A stretch of DNA of 64,000 nucleotides from Embleya hyalina (GTDB lineage: Bacteria > Actinomycetota > Actinomycetes > Streptomycetales > Streptomycetaceae). Shown piece by piece: positions 51,097 through 60,252 of the stretch (position 1 is the stretch's first letter; every line of letters starts with the position of its first letter). Below the pieces are notes generated by a model. It saw only the letters and a list, made by a program, of their open reading frames with translations, had not been told where the DNA came from and ran no database searches. The position numbers and the translations under genes were made by a program. The stretch spans positions 124,001 to 188,000 of the forward strand of contig NZ_BIFH01000018.1 in the NCBI RefSeq assembly GCF_003967355.1. The letters are read 5' to 3'.

Positions 51097-52086
51097 GTGC
51101 GTGAGCGTCATCGTTATCTGTTCATCCGGATTCTGGAAGCCTGCAACGCCGACTGTTTCATGTGCGACTTCGCATTGTCGCGCGACACATTTCGCTTTTC
51201 GCGCGAGGACTTCGCCGAACTGCTGCCGAAAGCCCGCGCGGCCGGCGTGGCCTACGTGCGCTTCACCGGCGGCGAACCACTCATGCACCCGGACGTGGTG
51301 GACCTGGTGCGCTCGGGCACGGCGGCCGGCATGAAGATGTCCCTGATCACCAACGGCTCGATGTTGCCCAGGATGGCCGAGCGGCTGGCCGAGGCCGGCC
51401 TGGCCCAGGTGATCGTCAGCCTCGACGGGGCGTCCGCCGCGACCCACGACGTCTACCGCCGTTCGCCCGGCATGTTCGACAGCGGGCTGCGCGGACTGCG
51501 CGCCGCCGCCGACCTCGGCGTCCTGCCCCGGGTCAACACCGTGGTCGGACCGCACAACTACCACGAAATGCCGTTGCTCCAGGAGGTGTTGACGCGGGCC
51601 GGAGTGCGACAGTGGGAGCTGTCCGCGCTGAAACTGGACCGCAGCATCACCTACCCCGACCCCGACGACGTGCGCCGCGTCGGCGACCGCGTCTACGGCG
51701 CGGACCCGAACGTGCTGCTCGTGCCGATGGGCAAACGCTTCTACGGGGACGAACCGGCGGAACAGGAACGCTACTTCGCCGAGTCCGTCACCCCGCGCGC
51801 GTCGCTGCCGCAGTGCCACGTCGCCGACGACGTCATCTACATCGACGGCAAGTACGGGCGGATGTACGCGTGCAGCTGCATCCCGCATCGCGAAGGGGAC
51901 GACGGGCCCGGCGGCGCGCCGCTGCGCGAGGCCGGGGTGATCGACCTGGACACGCCGGCGTTCCGCGAGCACGCCGACTTCTATCGCGAACGCGGGCCCC
52001 TGGTGTGCAACGGCTGTTCCACCACGGCGGCCGGCTACAGCGACGACGTCGCCCGGTTGGGGACGGTGACGGCATGGCGGTACTGA
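51097..52086 (+). CDS. blsE: radical SAM enzyme acting on cytosylglucuronate (BlsE/MilG-like)
   Basis: The 329-residue protein has the radical SAM motif with Cys16, Cys20 and Cys23 (CNADCFMC), the GGE motif (VRFTGGEPLMHPDVV), and ITNGSML. Later Cys residues (CHVADD, YACSCIPH, CNGCST) could hold an auxiliary cluster. BlsE/MilG-type enzymes act on the glucuronate ring of cytosylglucuronic acid; both decarboxylation and radical dehydration at C3'/C4' have been described for BlsE. The GTG at 51097 has GAAGGGG 6 bases upstream and is preferred over the ATG at 51058. Its end overlaps the next gene by 13 bases. Confidence 0.88.
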   Translation: MRERHRYLFIRILEACNADCFMCDFALSRDTFRFSREDFAELLPKARAAGVAYVRFTGGEPLMHPDVVDLVRSGTAAGMKMSLITNGSMLPRMAERLAEAGLAQVIVSLDGASAATHDVYRRSPGMFDSGLRGLRAAADLGVLPRVNTVVGPHNYHEMPLLQEVLTRAGVRQWELSALKLDRSITYPDPDDVRRVGDRVYGADPNVLLVPMGKRFYGDEPAEQERYFAESVTPRASLPQCHVADDVIYIDGKYGRMYACSCIPHREGDDGPGGAPLREAGVIDLDTPAFREHADFYRERGPLVCNGCSTTAAGYSDDVARLGTVTAWRY

Positions 52087-53051
52087 CTCCCCGGGAAGGG
52101 GCCGACGCGCGACGGACGGCCGCCGAGGACCCCGGACCGGGCCCCGCCCCGCCGCCTGCCGAGTCCGCGCGGCGGATCCTCCTGGTCTCCCGCGACGAGC
52201 ATCTGGACTCGCTGCTCGCCCGGCGCCGGATCGCCGCCCATCTCGGCGACCTGAGGCCGGTCCGGGAGGCGCCCGACGAGCCGCCGCCGGACGTGGTGTT
52301 GGTCTGCGACGACGAGGACGCCACGGGCCGACTCCGCGCGTCCGGCGTGCCGGTCGTGCACCTGACGTCCGGTCACCGGCACCCGAGCGACCCGCCCGCC
52401 CGCGTCGCCGGTGCGCTGCATCGGGTCCACCGGCCCGGATGGTTGCCCGACCCCGTGCCCGGGGCCACCGAGGCCCGGCCCACCGGCCTGCTCGGGCCCG
52501 CCCGGTCGGCGCGCCGGCGACAACGCGGCGGAACCCTGCTGCTGTTGTCGGCGTGGGGGGTGCCGGCCGCCGAGGCGGACACCTTCGCCGCCGAGACGCT
52601 GCCCGCGCTGGTTCGCGCGGCGCTGCGCCGGACCGGCCGGTGCGACGTGGTCTGCGATACGCGGCTGAAGCCGATCCGCGCCGCGCTGGCGGGCCTGGGC
52701 GACGCCCAGCGGGTGCGGGTGAGTCGCGCGGTCGACGTGGACGTGGACGCGCTGCACGCCGAGGCCGAAGTCTTCCTGGCCGCACCGACGTTGGGTGCCG
52801 TCGGTCTGGCCCGGGTCCGGCGGGCACCGCTCGCCTTCCTGCCGGCACTGGGTGATGCCCAGCGCGATCTCGACGCGCGAGTGCGGCGGTTGGTACCGAT
52901 TCCGCTCGTCGACGATCCCGAGCACGACTCCGTATGGGAATCGTCCGACGACGCCGTGCCGTGGGATGTACTCGACCCCGAACCGGACGATCTGCGCGGC
53001 GCGCAACGCGTCGCCCGCACACTCCGCCAACTCGCCCTCGCACCGCTGTGA
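52074..53051 (+). CDS. CGA-synthase-related protein of the nucleoside cluster
   Basis: The 325-residue protein has no signal peptide. After a Pro/Ala-rich N terminus it shows alternating strands (ILLVSRDEHLDSLL, DVVLVCDDEDA, VPVVHLTSG, GTLLLLSAWGVPAAEADTF, CDVVCDTRL) in a Rossmann-like order that recalls half of a GT-B glycosyltransferase, and a Thr/Gly region TLGAVGLARVRRAP near the place of the nucleotide loop. It corresponds in position to blsF of the blasticidin cluster, whose product is described as related to the CGA synthase without a proven role. It may support or regulate the synthase. No catalytic motif can be named. A 155-base gap follows. Confidence 0.6.
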   Translation: MAVLTPREGADARRTAAEDPGPGPAPPPAESARRILLVSRDEHLDSLLARRRIAAHLGDLRPVREAPDEPPPDVVLVCDDEDATGRLRASGVPVVHLTSGHRHPSDPPARVAGALHRVHRPGWLPDPVPGATEARPTGLLGPARSARRRQRGGTLLLLSAWGVPAAEADTFAAETLPALVRAALRRTGRCDVVCDTRLKPIRAALAGLGDAQRVRVSRAVDVDVDALHAEAEVFLAAPTLGAVGLARVRRAPLAFLPALGDAQRDLDARVRRLVPIPLVDDPEHDSVWESSDDAVPWDVLDPEPDDLRGAQRVARTLRQLALAPL

Positions 53052-53206
53052 GCATCCCGCGACCCGGTCGGGCTTTCGGCCGGGTCTCCGCCCGGCCGCA
53101 CCGCCCCCGCTGAGCGTCCGCGCCGGCACCACCCGACCGGGCTCCGCCCCGCGCGCCCCGACCGAACCCCTCGCGTCGCCGAAGGTCCGTCAACCCTGGA
53201 GCCGCC

Positions 53207-54373
53207 ATGTCCGCCACCCCTCTCGACACCGACACCCAGGCCGCCCCCACGATCGTGCGCCCCGATGTCCCCGACTCGGACTGGAACGACTGGCACTGGC
53301 ACATGCGTCGACGCATCACCAACGTCGACAAGGCCCGGCAGTGGATCAACCTCAGCCCCGAGGAGGAGCAGGCGATCGCCGGGGTGGCCGGGCGGTATCG
53401 CTGGAGCGTCACGCCCTACTACGCCTCGCTGATGGATCCCGACGACCCGCAGTGTCCCGTGCGACAACAGGCCGTGCCCGCCGGGGGCGAACTGGTCGAG
53501 TTCTCCGGTGCGGAGGTCGACCCCGTCGGCGACACGTACTACCGCAAGACGAACCGCGTCGTGCACAAGTATCCCGACCGGGTCATCCTGCTGGTCACGG
53601 AGGCGTGCCCGGTGTACTGCCGGCACTGCACGCGCAAGTTCCACACCACCGACGTCAACGGCACCTACTTCCGCGACGACGAGGGCGAGTCCTTCGACGA
53701 GGATCTGCGCTACATCGCCGAACACCCCGAGATCCGGGACGTGTTGCTGACCGGCGGGGATCCGCTGTCCTATCGGGACGGCAAGCTCGAGGAGATCATC
53801 GCGGGACTGCGGGCGATCCCGAGCGTGGAGATCATCCGGATCGGCAGTCGATTCCCGGTGTTGTTGCCGCAGCGCATCACCGACGACCTGTGCGAGATGC
53901 TGGCCCGCCATCACCCGGTGTGGGTCAACACCCACTTCAACCACCCCAAGGAGATCACCCCGGAGGCGAGCGCGGCGGTGGACCGCATGTTGCGCCACGG
54001 GATCCCGGTCGGGAACCAGACCGTGCTGCTGCGCGGGATCAACGACGACGTCGCGACCATGCGCACGCTGATGACGGAACTGCTGCGCATCCGGGTCCGC
54101 CCGTACTACCTGTACCACTGCGACAACGTCACCGGCGTCTCGCACTTCATGACCTCCGTGGCCAAGGGCTGGGAGATCATGGAGGGCCTCCAGGGCCACA
54201 TCACCGGCTTCGGGGTGCCGCAGTACGTGCTGACCACCCGCCTCGGCAAGATCCCCATCGCGCGGCCCTACTTCACCGTCACCCCCGACGGCCTGCGCCT
54301 GCGCAACCACAAGGGTGAGGAAATGCTCGTCGACAACGCGGTGTACCCGATCACGGAGGCCGACGCGCGATGA
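53207..54373 (+). CDS. blsG: arginine 2,3-aminomutase-like radical SAM enzyme (KamA family)
   Basis: The 388-residue protein is a complete KamA-type aminomutase: radical SAM Cys134, Cys138, Cys141 (ACPVYCRHC), GGDPLS, RIGSR, and the PLP Lys348 in LGKIPI. Of the two Asp residues that hold the lysine side chain in lysine 2,3-aminomutase, the first is kept (Asp306, HCDNVTG), but the VVDAPGGGGK loop reads VLTTRLGK, with the second Asp replaced and two residues deleted. This fits a longer, guanidino substrate, as for BlsG, which converts arginine to beta-arginine. It lacks the deblocking partners known for other aminomutases here. Coupled to the aminotransferase gene (ATGA at 54370-54373). Confidence 0.9.
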   Translation: MSATPLDTDTQAAPTIVRPDVPDSDWNDWHWHMRRRITNVDKARQWINLSPEEEQAIAGVAGRYRWSVTPYYASLMDPDDPQCPVRQQAVPAGGELVEFSGAEVDPVGDTYYRKTNRVVHKYPDRVILLVTEACPVYCRHCTRKFHTTDVNGTYFRDDEGESFDEDLRYIAEHPEIRDVLLTGGDPLSYRDGKLEEIIAGLRAIPSVEIIRIGSRFPVLLPQRITDDLCEMLARHHPVWVNTHFNHPKEITPEASAAVDRMLRHGIPVGNQTVLLRGINDDVATMRTLMTELLRIRVRPYYLYHCDNVTGVSHFMTSVAKGWEIMEGLQGHITGFGVPQYVLTTRLGKIPIARPYFTVTPDGLRLRNHKGEEMLVDNAVYPITEADAR

Positions 54374-55548
54374 CCCTGGACAAGCGACTGGGACAACGTT
54401 TCCTGCCCTACGGCGCGAACTGGCTCGACTGGTCCGACATGACGGAGCTGCGGGAGGTGATCGACCAGCAGGTCTTGTTCCGCTACCAGACCGAAACCGA
54501 GAGCATGGCCTCGCGGTTGGAGCGGGTCACCTGCGAACGCCTGGGTGTCGCCCACACGTTGGCCGTGCACAACTGCACCGAGGCGTTGCGGCTCGCGCTG
54601 ATCGCCACCCGCCCGCGCGTCGGCGACCGGGTGTACATGCCGGCCGTCACGTTCGTGGCGGTGGCCGGCGCGGTGTTGTCCTGCGGGCTGATCCCGGTAC
54701 TGGTCGACGCCGACGACTCGTTGTCGCTGGACCCCACGCTGCTGCCGTCCGACGCCGAACGGGTGATCGTGGCCCACATGGAGGGCACGGTGGCCACGCT
54801 GCCCGAGGGGGTGCCGTATCTCATCGAGGACTGCGCCCAGTCCCTCGGCGCCCGCTTCCCGGACGGCCGCTCGGTGGGGACCGCGGGCTACGCGGGGACC
54901 TTCAGCTTCCATCACAACAAGGTGCTCACCTCGGGCGAGGGCGGGTTGGTGACCACCGGCGACGCGCAGGCGTGGGCGGCGATGCGCCGCTACCACGACC
55001 ACGGCTCGGCGCGGGTGCCCGGGCGCTATCCCACCTGGAACGAAGACGCCCACTATGGCGAGAACTTCGTCACCGGCGAGCAGGTCGCCGCGGTCCAGTG
55101 CCAGCAGTTCCGCCACCTCGACGAACTCCTCGAGGGGCTGGAGCGCATGTACGCCATCGCGATGCGGGACCTGCCGGACCGTGCGGACCTGGAGGTACGG
55201 CCGCGCGCGGCGGGCGACGCGAAGGTCAGCCTGCGCTTCCGCTGCCGCGACCGTGCCCTGCGCGACGCCGCCGTGGCCGCGCTGACCGCCGAGGGCATCG
55301 CCAACTGGACGCTGAACAAGTACCTGTTGCCGGAGCATCCGGTACTCACCGGCCGCCGCTCGCTCTACGCCGACGGCTTCCCGTGGAACCACGCCCCCGA
55401 AGGCTCGCTCATGCTCAGCCACGACGGATTCGCCCGCACCCGCGACCGGTTGGACCGCACGCTGTGCGTACCGCTGGCGCCGGAGTTGCCGGAGGCGGAA
55501 CAGGTCGCCGCGGTCAAGGCGATCCGACGCGTGCTGGAGGCGGTGTGA
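54370..55548 (+). CDS. blsH: DegT/DnrJ/EryC1 aminotransferase (BlsH-like)
   Basis: The 392-residue protein is a sugar aminotransferase of the DegT/DnrJ/EryC1 family: HTLAVHNCTEALRLAL for PLP phosphate, the long VYMPAVTFVAVAGAVL strand, the Asp/Gln in YLIEDCAQSLGARF, and the PLP Lys in TFSFHHNKVLTSGEGG. In the cluster it should aminate the 4'-keto sugar nucleoside made after the radical SAM step, leading toward cytosinine, as BlsH does. The start overlaps the aminomutase stop and its stop overlaps the ATP-grasp start, so expression is coupled. Confidence 0.9.
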   Translation: MTLDKRLGQRFLPYGANWLDWSDMTELREVIDQQVLFRYQTETESMASRLERVTCERLGVAHTLAVHNCTEALRLALIATRPRVGDRVYMPAVTFVAVAGAVLSCGLIPVLVDADDSLSLDPTLLPSDAERVIVAHMEGTVATLPEGVPYLIEDCAQSLGARFPDGRSVGTAGYAGTFSFHHNKVLTSGEGGLVTTGDAQAWAAMRRYHDHGSARVPGRYPTWNEDAHYGENFVTGEQVAAVQCQQFRHLDELLEGLERMYAIAMRDLPDRADLEVRPRAAGDAKVSLRFRCRDRALRDAAVAALTAEGIANWTLNKYLLPEHPVLTGRRSLYADGFPWNHAPEGSLMLSHDGFARTRDRLDRTLCVPLAPELPEAEQVAAVKAIRRVLEAV

Positions 55549-56828
55549 ACACGGGGTGGGCGCCCGCGGGCCCGTCCCCGGTGCCGGCGGACTCGCGGCC
55601 CGCGCTGCTGATGGTGGACGACCGCGCCTCCTCCTTCACCCGCTACGCGGCGCGGGCGTTGCCCGAGGACCTGGTCCTGCTGCGGTTCGCCGAGTTTCGT
55701 GGCGACCTGTGCGAGGACTACCTGAGCGAGACCGCGCACCTGCCGGCGTTCTGGGTTCGCGAAGGGGTACCCCTGGCGGAGGAGGCCCGGCGCTACCGGG
55801 AGTGGGCCGCCGAACTGCCCGCGGCCCCCACCCGGTTCTGCAACCCCTCCGAGCCGCGTCAGCACGTCGCACAGCGCTTCGCCGCCCTGGCCGGGCTGCC
55901 CCACCTCGGCGAACACCAGGTGGCCTGGGTGCGCGACAAGGCCGCGATGAAGCGACGGTTCCGCGAACTGGGCCTGCGCACGGCCGCGTTCGATCGAGTG
56001 CGGTCGGCGGCGGACGTGGAGCGGTTCGCCGCCGAACACGGCTGGCCGCTGGTCCTCAAGCCGGTGGACTCGTTCGCCTGCGTCGACACCCACCTGCTGC
56101 GCGGCCGGGACGCGGTGCGGGACATCGACCTCGCCGCCCGGGACTTCATGGTCGAGCAGTACCTCGGCGGCACCGAATGGGAGGTGTGCGGGCTCATCCA
56201 CGACGGCGAGGTGCTGAGCGCCTGGCCCAGCGCGATGCCGTTCCGCCCGCTGGCCATCGTCGACGGCGCGATGAACGCCAACATCAGCGTCGGCACGGAC
56301 GAGGGCCCGGCCGTGGACCTGCCGGCCCTGCTCCAGCGCATCGTCACCGGTATGGGCATCGACCACGGATACGCCCACATGGAGTTCTTCGTGGTCGACG
56401 GGCAGGTCTACGCCGGCGAGATCGGGATCCGGCCGGCCGGCTGCGAGATCCCCGCCAACCACGGACACGCCTACGGATTCGACGTCTTCGCGGCCACGCT
56501 GGACGTGTACCTGGGACGCCGCCCCCGCCTGGACTACCGCGAACGCCGGTGCGCCGGCGATCTGCTGCTGCCCCTGCCCGGCTCGGGAACGGTACGCCGG
56601 GTCACCTCGGCGGACGAACTCCTGCGCCTGCCGGGCGTGGTCGACGCGGTCGTGCGGGCCGGGGTCGGCGACACGGTGACGGCCCGCCGCGCCTCGCACA
56701 ACGCCTCGGGACACGTCCACGTCGTGGGCGAGTCGATCGGGCAGGTCGAACAGCGCATGCGGGCGATCCTGGACGCCTTCACGATCGAGGTGGCCCCGGT
56801 CCGCGAACCCGATCCGGTGTCCGGATGA
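55545..56828 (+). CDS. ATP-grasp ligase of the nucleoside cluster
   Basis: The 427-residue protein has an N-terminal pre-ATP-grasp region, the ATP-binding strand GWPLVLKPVDSFACVDTHLL (Lys), DFMVEQYLGGTEWEVCGL, and the metal-binding acids and Asn in YAHMEFFVVDGQVYAGEIGIRPAG. The C-terminal 120 residues resemble the tail domain of carbamoyl-phosphate-synthase-like amino-acid ligases. It most likely joins the beta-arginine carboxylate to the 4'-amine of the cytosinine-like half by an acyl phosphate. Starts at a GTG overlapping the aminotransferase stop, and overlaps the MFS start (ATGA at 56825-56828). Confidence 0.85.
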   Translation: MNTGWAPAGPSPVPADSRPALLMVDDRASSFTRYAARALPEDLVLLRFAEFRGDLCEDYLSETAHLPAFWVREGVPLAEEARRYREWAAELPAAPTRFCNPSEPRQHVAQRFAALAGLPHLGEHQVAWVRDKAAMKRRFRELGLRTAAFDRVRSAADVERFAAEHGWPLVLKPVDSFACVDTHLLRGRDAVRDIDLAARDFMVEQYLGGTEWEVCGLIHDGEVLSAWPSAMPFRPLAIVDGAMNANISVGTDEGPAVDLPALLQRIVTGMGIDHGYAHMEFFVVDGQVYAGEIGIRPAGCEIPANHGHAYGFDVFAATLDVYLGRRPRLDYRERRCAGDLLLPLPGSGTVRRVTSADELLRLPGVVDAVVRAGVGDTVTARRASHNASGHVHVVGESIGQVEQRMRAILDAFTIEVAPVREPDPVSG

Positions 56829-58183
56829 CCGCCGCTCCGCGTCGGGAGGACACCGAGGCCGAACCCGAGGCCGAGGCGGACGTCGGCACGGTCGTCTCCC
56901 CGGGCCCGGTCGCCGCGAACCCGCCACCGGCGGCGGCCGCCGGGACCGGCGGCGGGCTGTTCACGCGCTTCCGTGCCCTGCTCACCCGCCCCGGCGTCGC
57001 CGGGGTGGCCTGGTGGAGCGTCGTGGCCAGGCTGCCCGTCTACCTGATGTCGCTGGCCATGGTGCTGACGATCCGCGAGCAGGGCGGGAGTTACCCGCAG
57101 GCCGGGCTGATCGCCGCGCTGTACACGGTCGGCATGGCCCTCGGCAGCCCGCTGATCGCCCGGCTGCTCGACCGCGACGGCCGCCGAGGCGTGCTGATCG
57201 TGACCGGCCTCGCCTATCCGGCCACGCTCGCCGCCCTGGTGTGGGCCACCCGGCCCGGCTCCTGGGCGCAACCCGTCCTGGCCGTCGCCTCGGGCATCGC
57301 GCTGCCGCCGACGAACGCGTGCATGCGGGCGCTGTGGGCGCGCATGCCGCTCGACGACGCGCAACGGGAGACCGCCTATCTCTGGGAGGCCCTGCTCACC
57401 GAGGTCCTGGTGATCGGCGCACCGCTGATGCTCGCCGCCCTGATGGTGTGCGGATCCGCCGCGACGGCACTGACCGTCGTCGCCGTCGTCGGCGGCGCGG
57501 GAGCCCTCGGACTGGCCTGCGTGCGGGTGCCCACGAACCCGGAGGCGGCGACCGAGCCCGACCCGCAGGGGGTCGACGCCCGCGCCGCGCCGCGCCACCC
57601 CCTGCGCGATCCCTCGATGCTCGTGCTGATGGGCGTGATGGCGGCGAGCGCCGTCCCGATCGGCCTGATGACGCTCGCCATCCCGGCGTCGGTGTCCGCG
57701 CACGGATCGAGCGACGGCACGGGAGTCGTCTACGCCTGCTGGGGGGTCGGCAGCGCACTGGGCGCGCTCTGGCTGGGACGCGCCCCGTCGCGAGTCGCGA
57801 TGCATGTGCGCTTCCCCCGGCTGGTCCTGGCCTACGCGATCGGTACGGGGCTGACCGTGCCCACCACGTCCCCGGTGACCCTGGGCATCGCCCTGGTCGT
57901 CGGGAGCATGCCGATGGCCCTGGTGTCGGCCGGCGAGATGACCCTCGTCGGCGCCCTCGCGGATCGGCGCCTGCTCGCACAGGCGTTCACGTGGGCGTCA
58001 CTGGCAACGGTCCTGGGGGACGCGGTGGGGCAACAGGTCGGTGGTCTGCTGATGGACCCGATCGGCCCACGCGGCGTGTTCACGGTCGCGTTCGGCGTGG
58101 CCCTGGCCGGGGCGGGACTGGCCTTCGCGGGGCGCGGGTTGCTCGCACCCGACACCGCGCTCCGGGCGCGGTGCGCGACGTGA
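56825..58183 (+). CDS. MFS transporter, likely exporter of the nucleoside antibiotic
   Basis: The 452-residue protein has an acidic, Pro/Ala-rich N-terminal tail of 50 residues and then twelve membrane segments. The helix 2-3 loop carries GSPLIARLLDRDGRRGVLI, the MFS motif A. Transporters of this kind export the finished antibiotic or a protected form in blasticidin-type clusters. It is translationally coupled to the ligase. No other exporter is in the cluster. Confidence 0.88.
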   Translation: MTAAPRREDTEAEPEAEADVGTVVSPGPVAANPPPAAAAGTGGGLFTRFRALLTRPGVAGVAWWSVVARLPVYLMSLAMVLTIREQGGSYPQAGLIAALYTVGMALGSPLIARLLDRDGRRGVLIVTGLAYPATLAALVWATRPGSWAQPVLAVASGIALPPTNACMRALWARMPLDDAQRETAYLWEALLTEVLVIGAPLMLAALMVCGSAATALTVVAVVGGAGALGLACVRVPTNPEAATEPDPQGVDARAAPRHPLRDPSMLVLMGVMAASAVPIGLMTLAIPASVSAHGSSDGTGVVYACWGVGSALGALWLGRAPSRVAMHVRFPRLVLAYAIGTGLTVPTTSPVTLGIALVVGSMPMALVSAGEMTLVGALADRRLLAQAFTWASLATVLGDAVGQQVGGLLMDPIGPRGVFTVAFGVALAGAGLAFAGRGLLAPDTALRARCAT

Positions 58184-58307
58184 CCACCCCGCCTCGACCG
58201 CCCCGGCCCCGCGATCACCGTCCACCGTCCGCCGAGTCCCGTCCGCCCCATCCGGTTCGTCCCGTGTCCGACCGGGCCAACCCACATCACACACGAGGTC
58301 ACCCGTC

Positions 58308-60200
58308 ATGAACGCTCCCGTTGCCGCCGCAGCACCCGACCGCCCGGATCCGACGCCCGCCGGCGCGCTGTTCACCGTGGTCGACGTCGACCGACTGCCC
58401 CGGGCGGTGGCCGAGTTCCTGGCCGCGCCCGCGCACACCCCCGTACCCGTGGCGTGCGCGCGACGCCCGGATCTGGTGCACGCCGTCGACCTGGCCTCGC
58501 GCCTGTACGCCGGGATCGCCCTTCCCGAGCCCCTGGACGTCGGCATCCTGCTCGGGGCGGAGGACCTGCCCGAGGGTTTGCCCGCGCTCGCCCGCCCGCT
58601 CGCCCGCACCTGGGTGACCGAGCACGAACTCTGCGGCACGGCCGAGGCGTTCCGGCGTCGGCACCCCGGGACGCTGCTGCTCGTCGGCTGCTACGACCGG
58701 CTCAGGCTGGATCCGATCCGCGGCCTGCTGCTGACCACCTATCGCGGTCGTGAGCCCGGCCTGACCCTGCTGAGCGGACGCGACGCGGCCTCGGTGGCCT
58801 GGAACGTGGCCAAGCAGTACACCTCGACACCGGCCGCCGGGGTCGACGCGATCGGCCTGTTCACCGACACCGACCGCCCGCCGCACCCGTCCGGGGTCCG
58901 GGTGTTCGACGACCGCGACTTCGAACGGGCGGACATCCAGGCCGAGATCCTGGGCACGCGCTGGCAGCGGGTGGCGTTCCAGGGACACGGCAAGGACGAC
59001 AGCGTGAACCTCGGCGAGTTCACGATCTGCGGCCTGAACGCGGCCGTCCCGGCCCGGGCCGGATCGCTCGGGCCGCGCTGCGCGTACGGACTGCCCTGCT
59101 ACAAGCCCGAGGACAAGCTGGTCCCGCTCAACCGCGTGGAGGCGGCCGAGGTGGTGCTCAGCGCCTGCAACAGTGGCCCACTCGCCGACCTCGCGCTGTA
59201 CGACCCCCGGTATCAACTGCTCCTCAACGCCCTGGACGGACCCGCCCGCACGGTCGTCTCCGCCGTCTCCGTACACGACTCCGACCGGCCGGAGAACGTG
59301 GCGTGGATGCGCGCGGCCCTGGCCGGCGCGGACTCCGTGGACACCCTGAACGCCGGCCTCGCCGGATCGCACCCCTACCCGGCGTTCATGCGCTTCGGAT
59401 TGCCCCGTACCCCCCGGGACATGCCCGCGCCGACCCCTTCCGAGCACCGCCCCGACCCGCTCGTACTCACCGTCGGACGACGTCTCACCACCCTGCTCAC
59501 CTCGGAACTGCTTCCGCACAACCACGCGTTGCGCCCGAGGCTGGTCAAACTCGCGCGCAAGGTGGACCTGTGGCTCGCCCGGCCGACGCATCTCGCCGAC
59601 CAGTCGCCCGAGGAGATCCGCTCCTCGCTCACGGCCGACCTCCAGTCGCTGGACCACGTGATCACCGAACAGGTCGCGGCGAACCCCGAGAACGAGATCA
59701 TGAGCTACCCCGCACACTTCGGCGACCGCAGCTCGCTCGACCCGCAGGTGCACGAGACGACCTGCCACTGCGGGCGCCCCGCCCAGGAATTCACCCGGCG
59801 CGGACTGCTCCCGCACGTCTCGGACACGATCTGTGCGGTCTGCATGCGGTGCGGCGACGTCACCTTCCGGGTGCCCGAGGCCCCGTCCCTGCTGGCGTAC
59901 GCGGCGGACGAGGTCGCGCAGGGCGGGGTGTTGGAGGTGCGCGCGGTGCTCACGGCCGCCCGGCCGGGACCGGTACGACTGGGCCTGTTCGTGCCCACGT
60001 ACCTGCGGGAGGACACGACCGTGGAACCGGCCACCGTCCGGGTCCGGGCCGTGGACGACCGACCCCGGGACGTCGCCTTCCGGGTCCGGTTCGCCGCCGA
60101 AACCGCGCCGCAGGCCTACTACTTCACGGTCTTCGCCGTGCAGGACCTCGCCGTCTCCACGGCACGCCGCCACTTCGGGGTCGTGCCGCGCCGGGCCTGA
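58308..60200 (+). CDS. caspase-fold protein with zinc-ribbon-like motif inside the nucleoside cluster
   Basis: The 630-residue protein has a caspase/C25-like pair: VAFQGHGKDDS with His227 and VVLSACNSGPLADL with Cys287, 60 residues apart, each at the end of a hydrophobic strand. Between them are Cys residues (ICG, PRCAYGLPCY). A later CHC (Cys486, Cys488) and CAVCMRC (Cys509, 512, 515) suggest a zinc ribbon, followed by a beta-sandwich domain to the end. GAGGT precedes the ATG. I know of no peptidase of this kind with a defined role in blasticidin-type pathways. It could process a peptide precursor, cut a resistance or regulatory protein, or be a non-peptidase member. It may be the counterpart of an unassigned bls gene. 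Confidence 0.8.
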   Translation: MNAPVAAAAPDRPDPTPAGALFTVVDVDRLPRAVAEFLAAPAHTPVPVACARRPDLVHAVDLASRLYAGIALPEPLDVGILLGAEDLPEGLPALARPLARTWVTEHELCGTAEAFRRRHPGTLLLVGCYDRLRLDPIRGLLLTTYRGREPGLTLLSGRDAASVAWNVAKQYTSTPAAGVDAIGLFTDTDRPPHPSGVRVFDDRDFERADIQAEILGTRWQRVAFQGHGKDDSVNLGEFTICGLNAAVPARAGSLGPRCAYGLPCYKPEDKLVPLNRVEAAEVVLSACNSGPLADLALYDPRYQLLLNALDGPARTVVSAVSVHDSDRPENVAWMRAALAGADSVDTLNAGLAGSHPYPAFMRFGLPRTPRDMPAPTPSEHRPDPLVLTVGRRLTTLLTSELLPHNHALRPRLVKLARKVDLWLARPTHLADQSPEEIRSSLTADLQSLDHVITEQVAANPENEIMSYPAHFGDRSSLDPQVHETTCHCGRPAQEFTRRGLLPHVSDTICAVCMRCGDVTFRVPEAPSLLAYAADEVAQGGVLEVRAVLTAARPGPVRLGLFVPTYLREDTTVEPATVRVRAVDDRPRDVAFRVRFAAETAPQAYYFTVFAVQDLAVSTARRHFGVVPRRA

Positions 60201-60252
60201 GCATCCGCCGGCCCCGAACCCCCTTCCCTCGTCACCGCAAAGGACGGATGTC

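Noticed and set aside
52373-54310. Minus-strand frame opposite the aminomutase gene
   Set aside because: Shadow of the radical SAM aminomutase and the CGA-synthase-related gene; composition typical of antisense frames.
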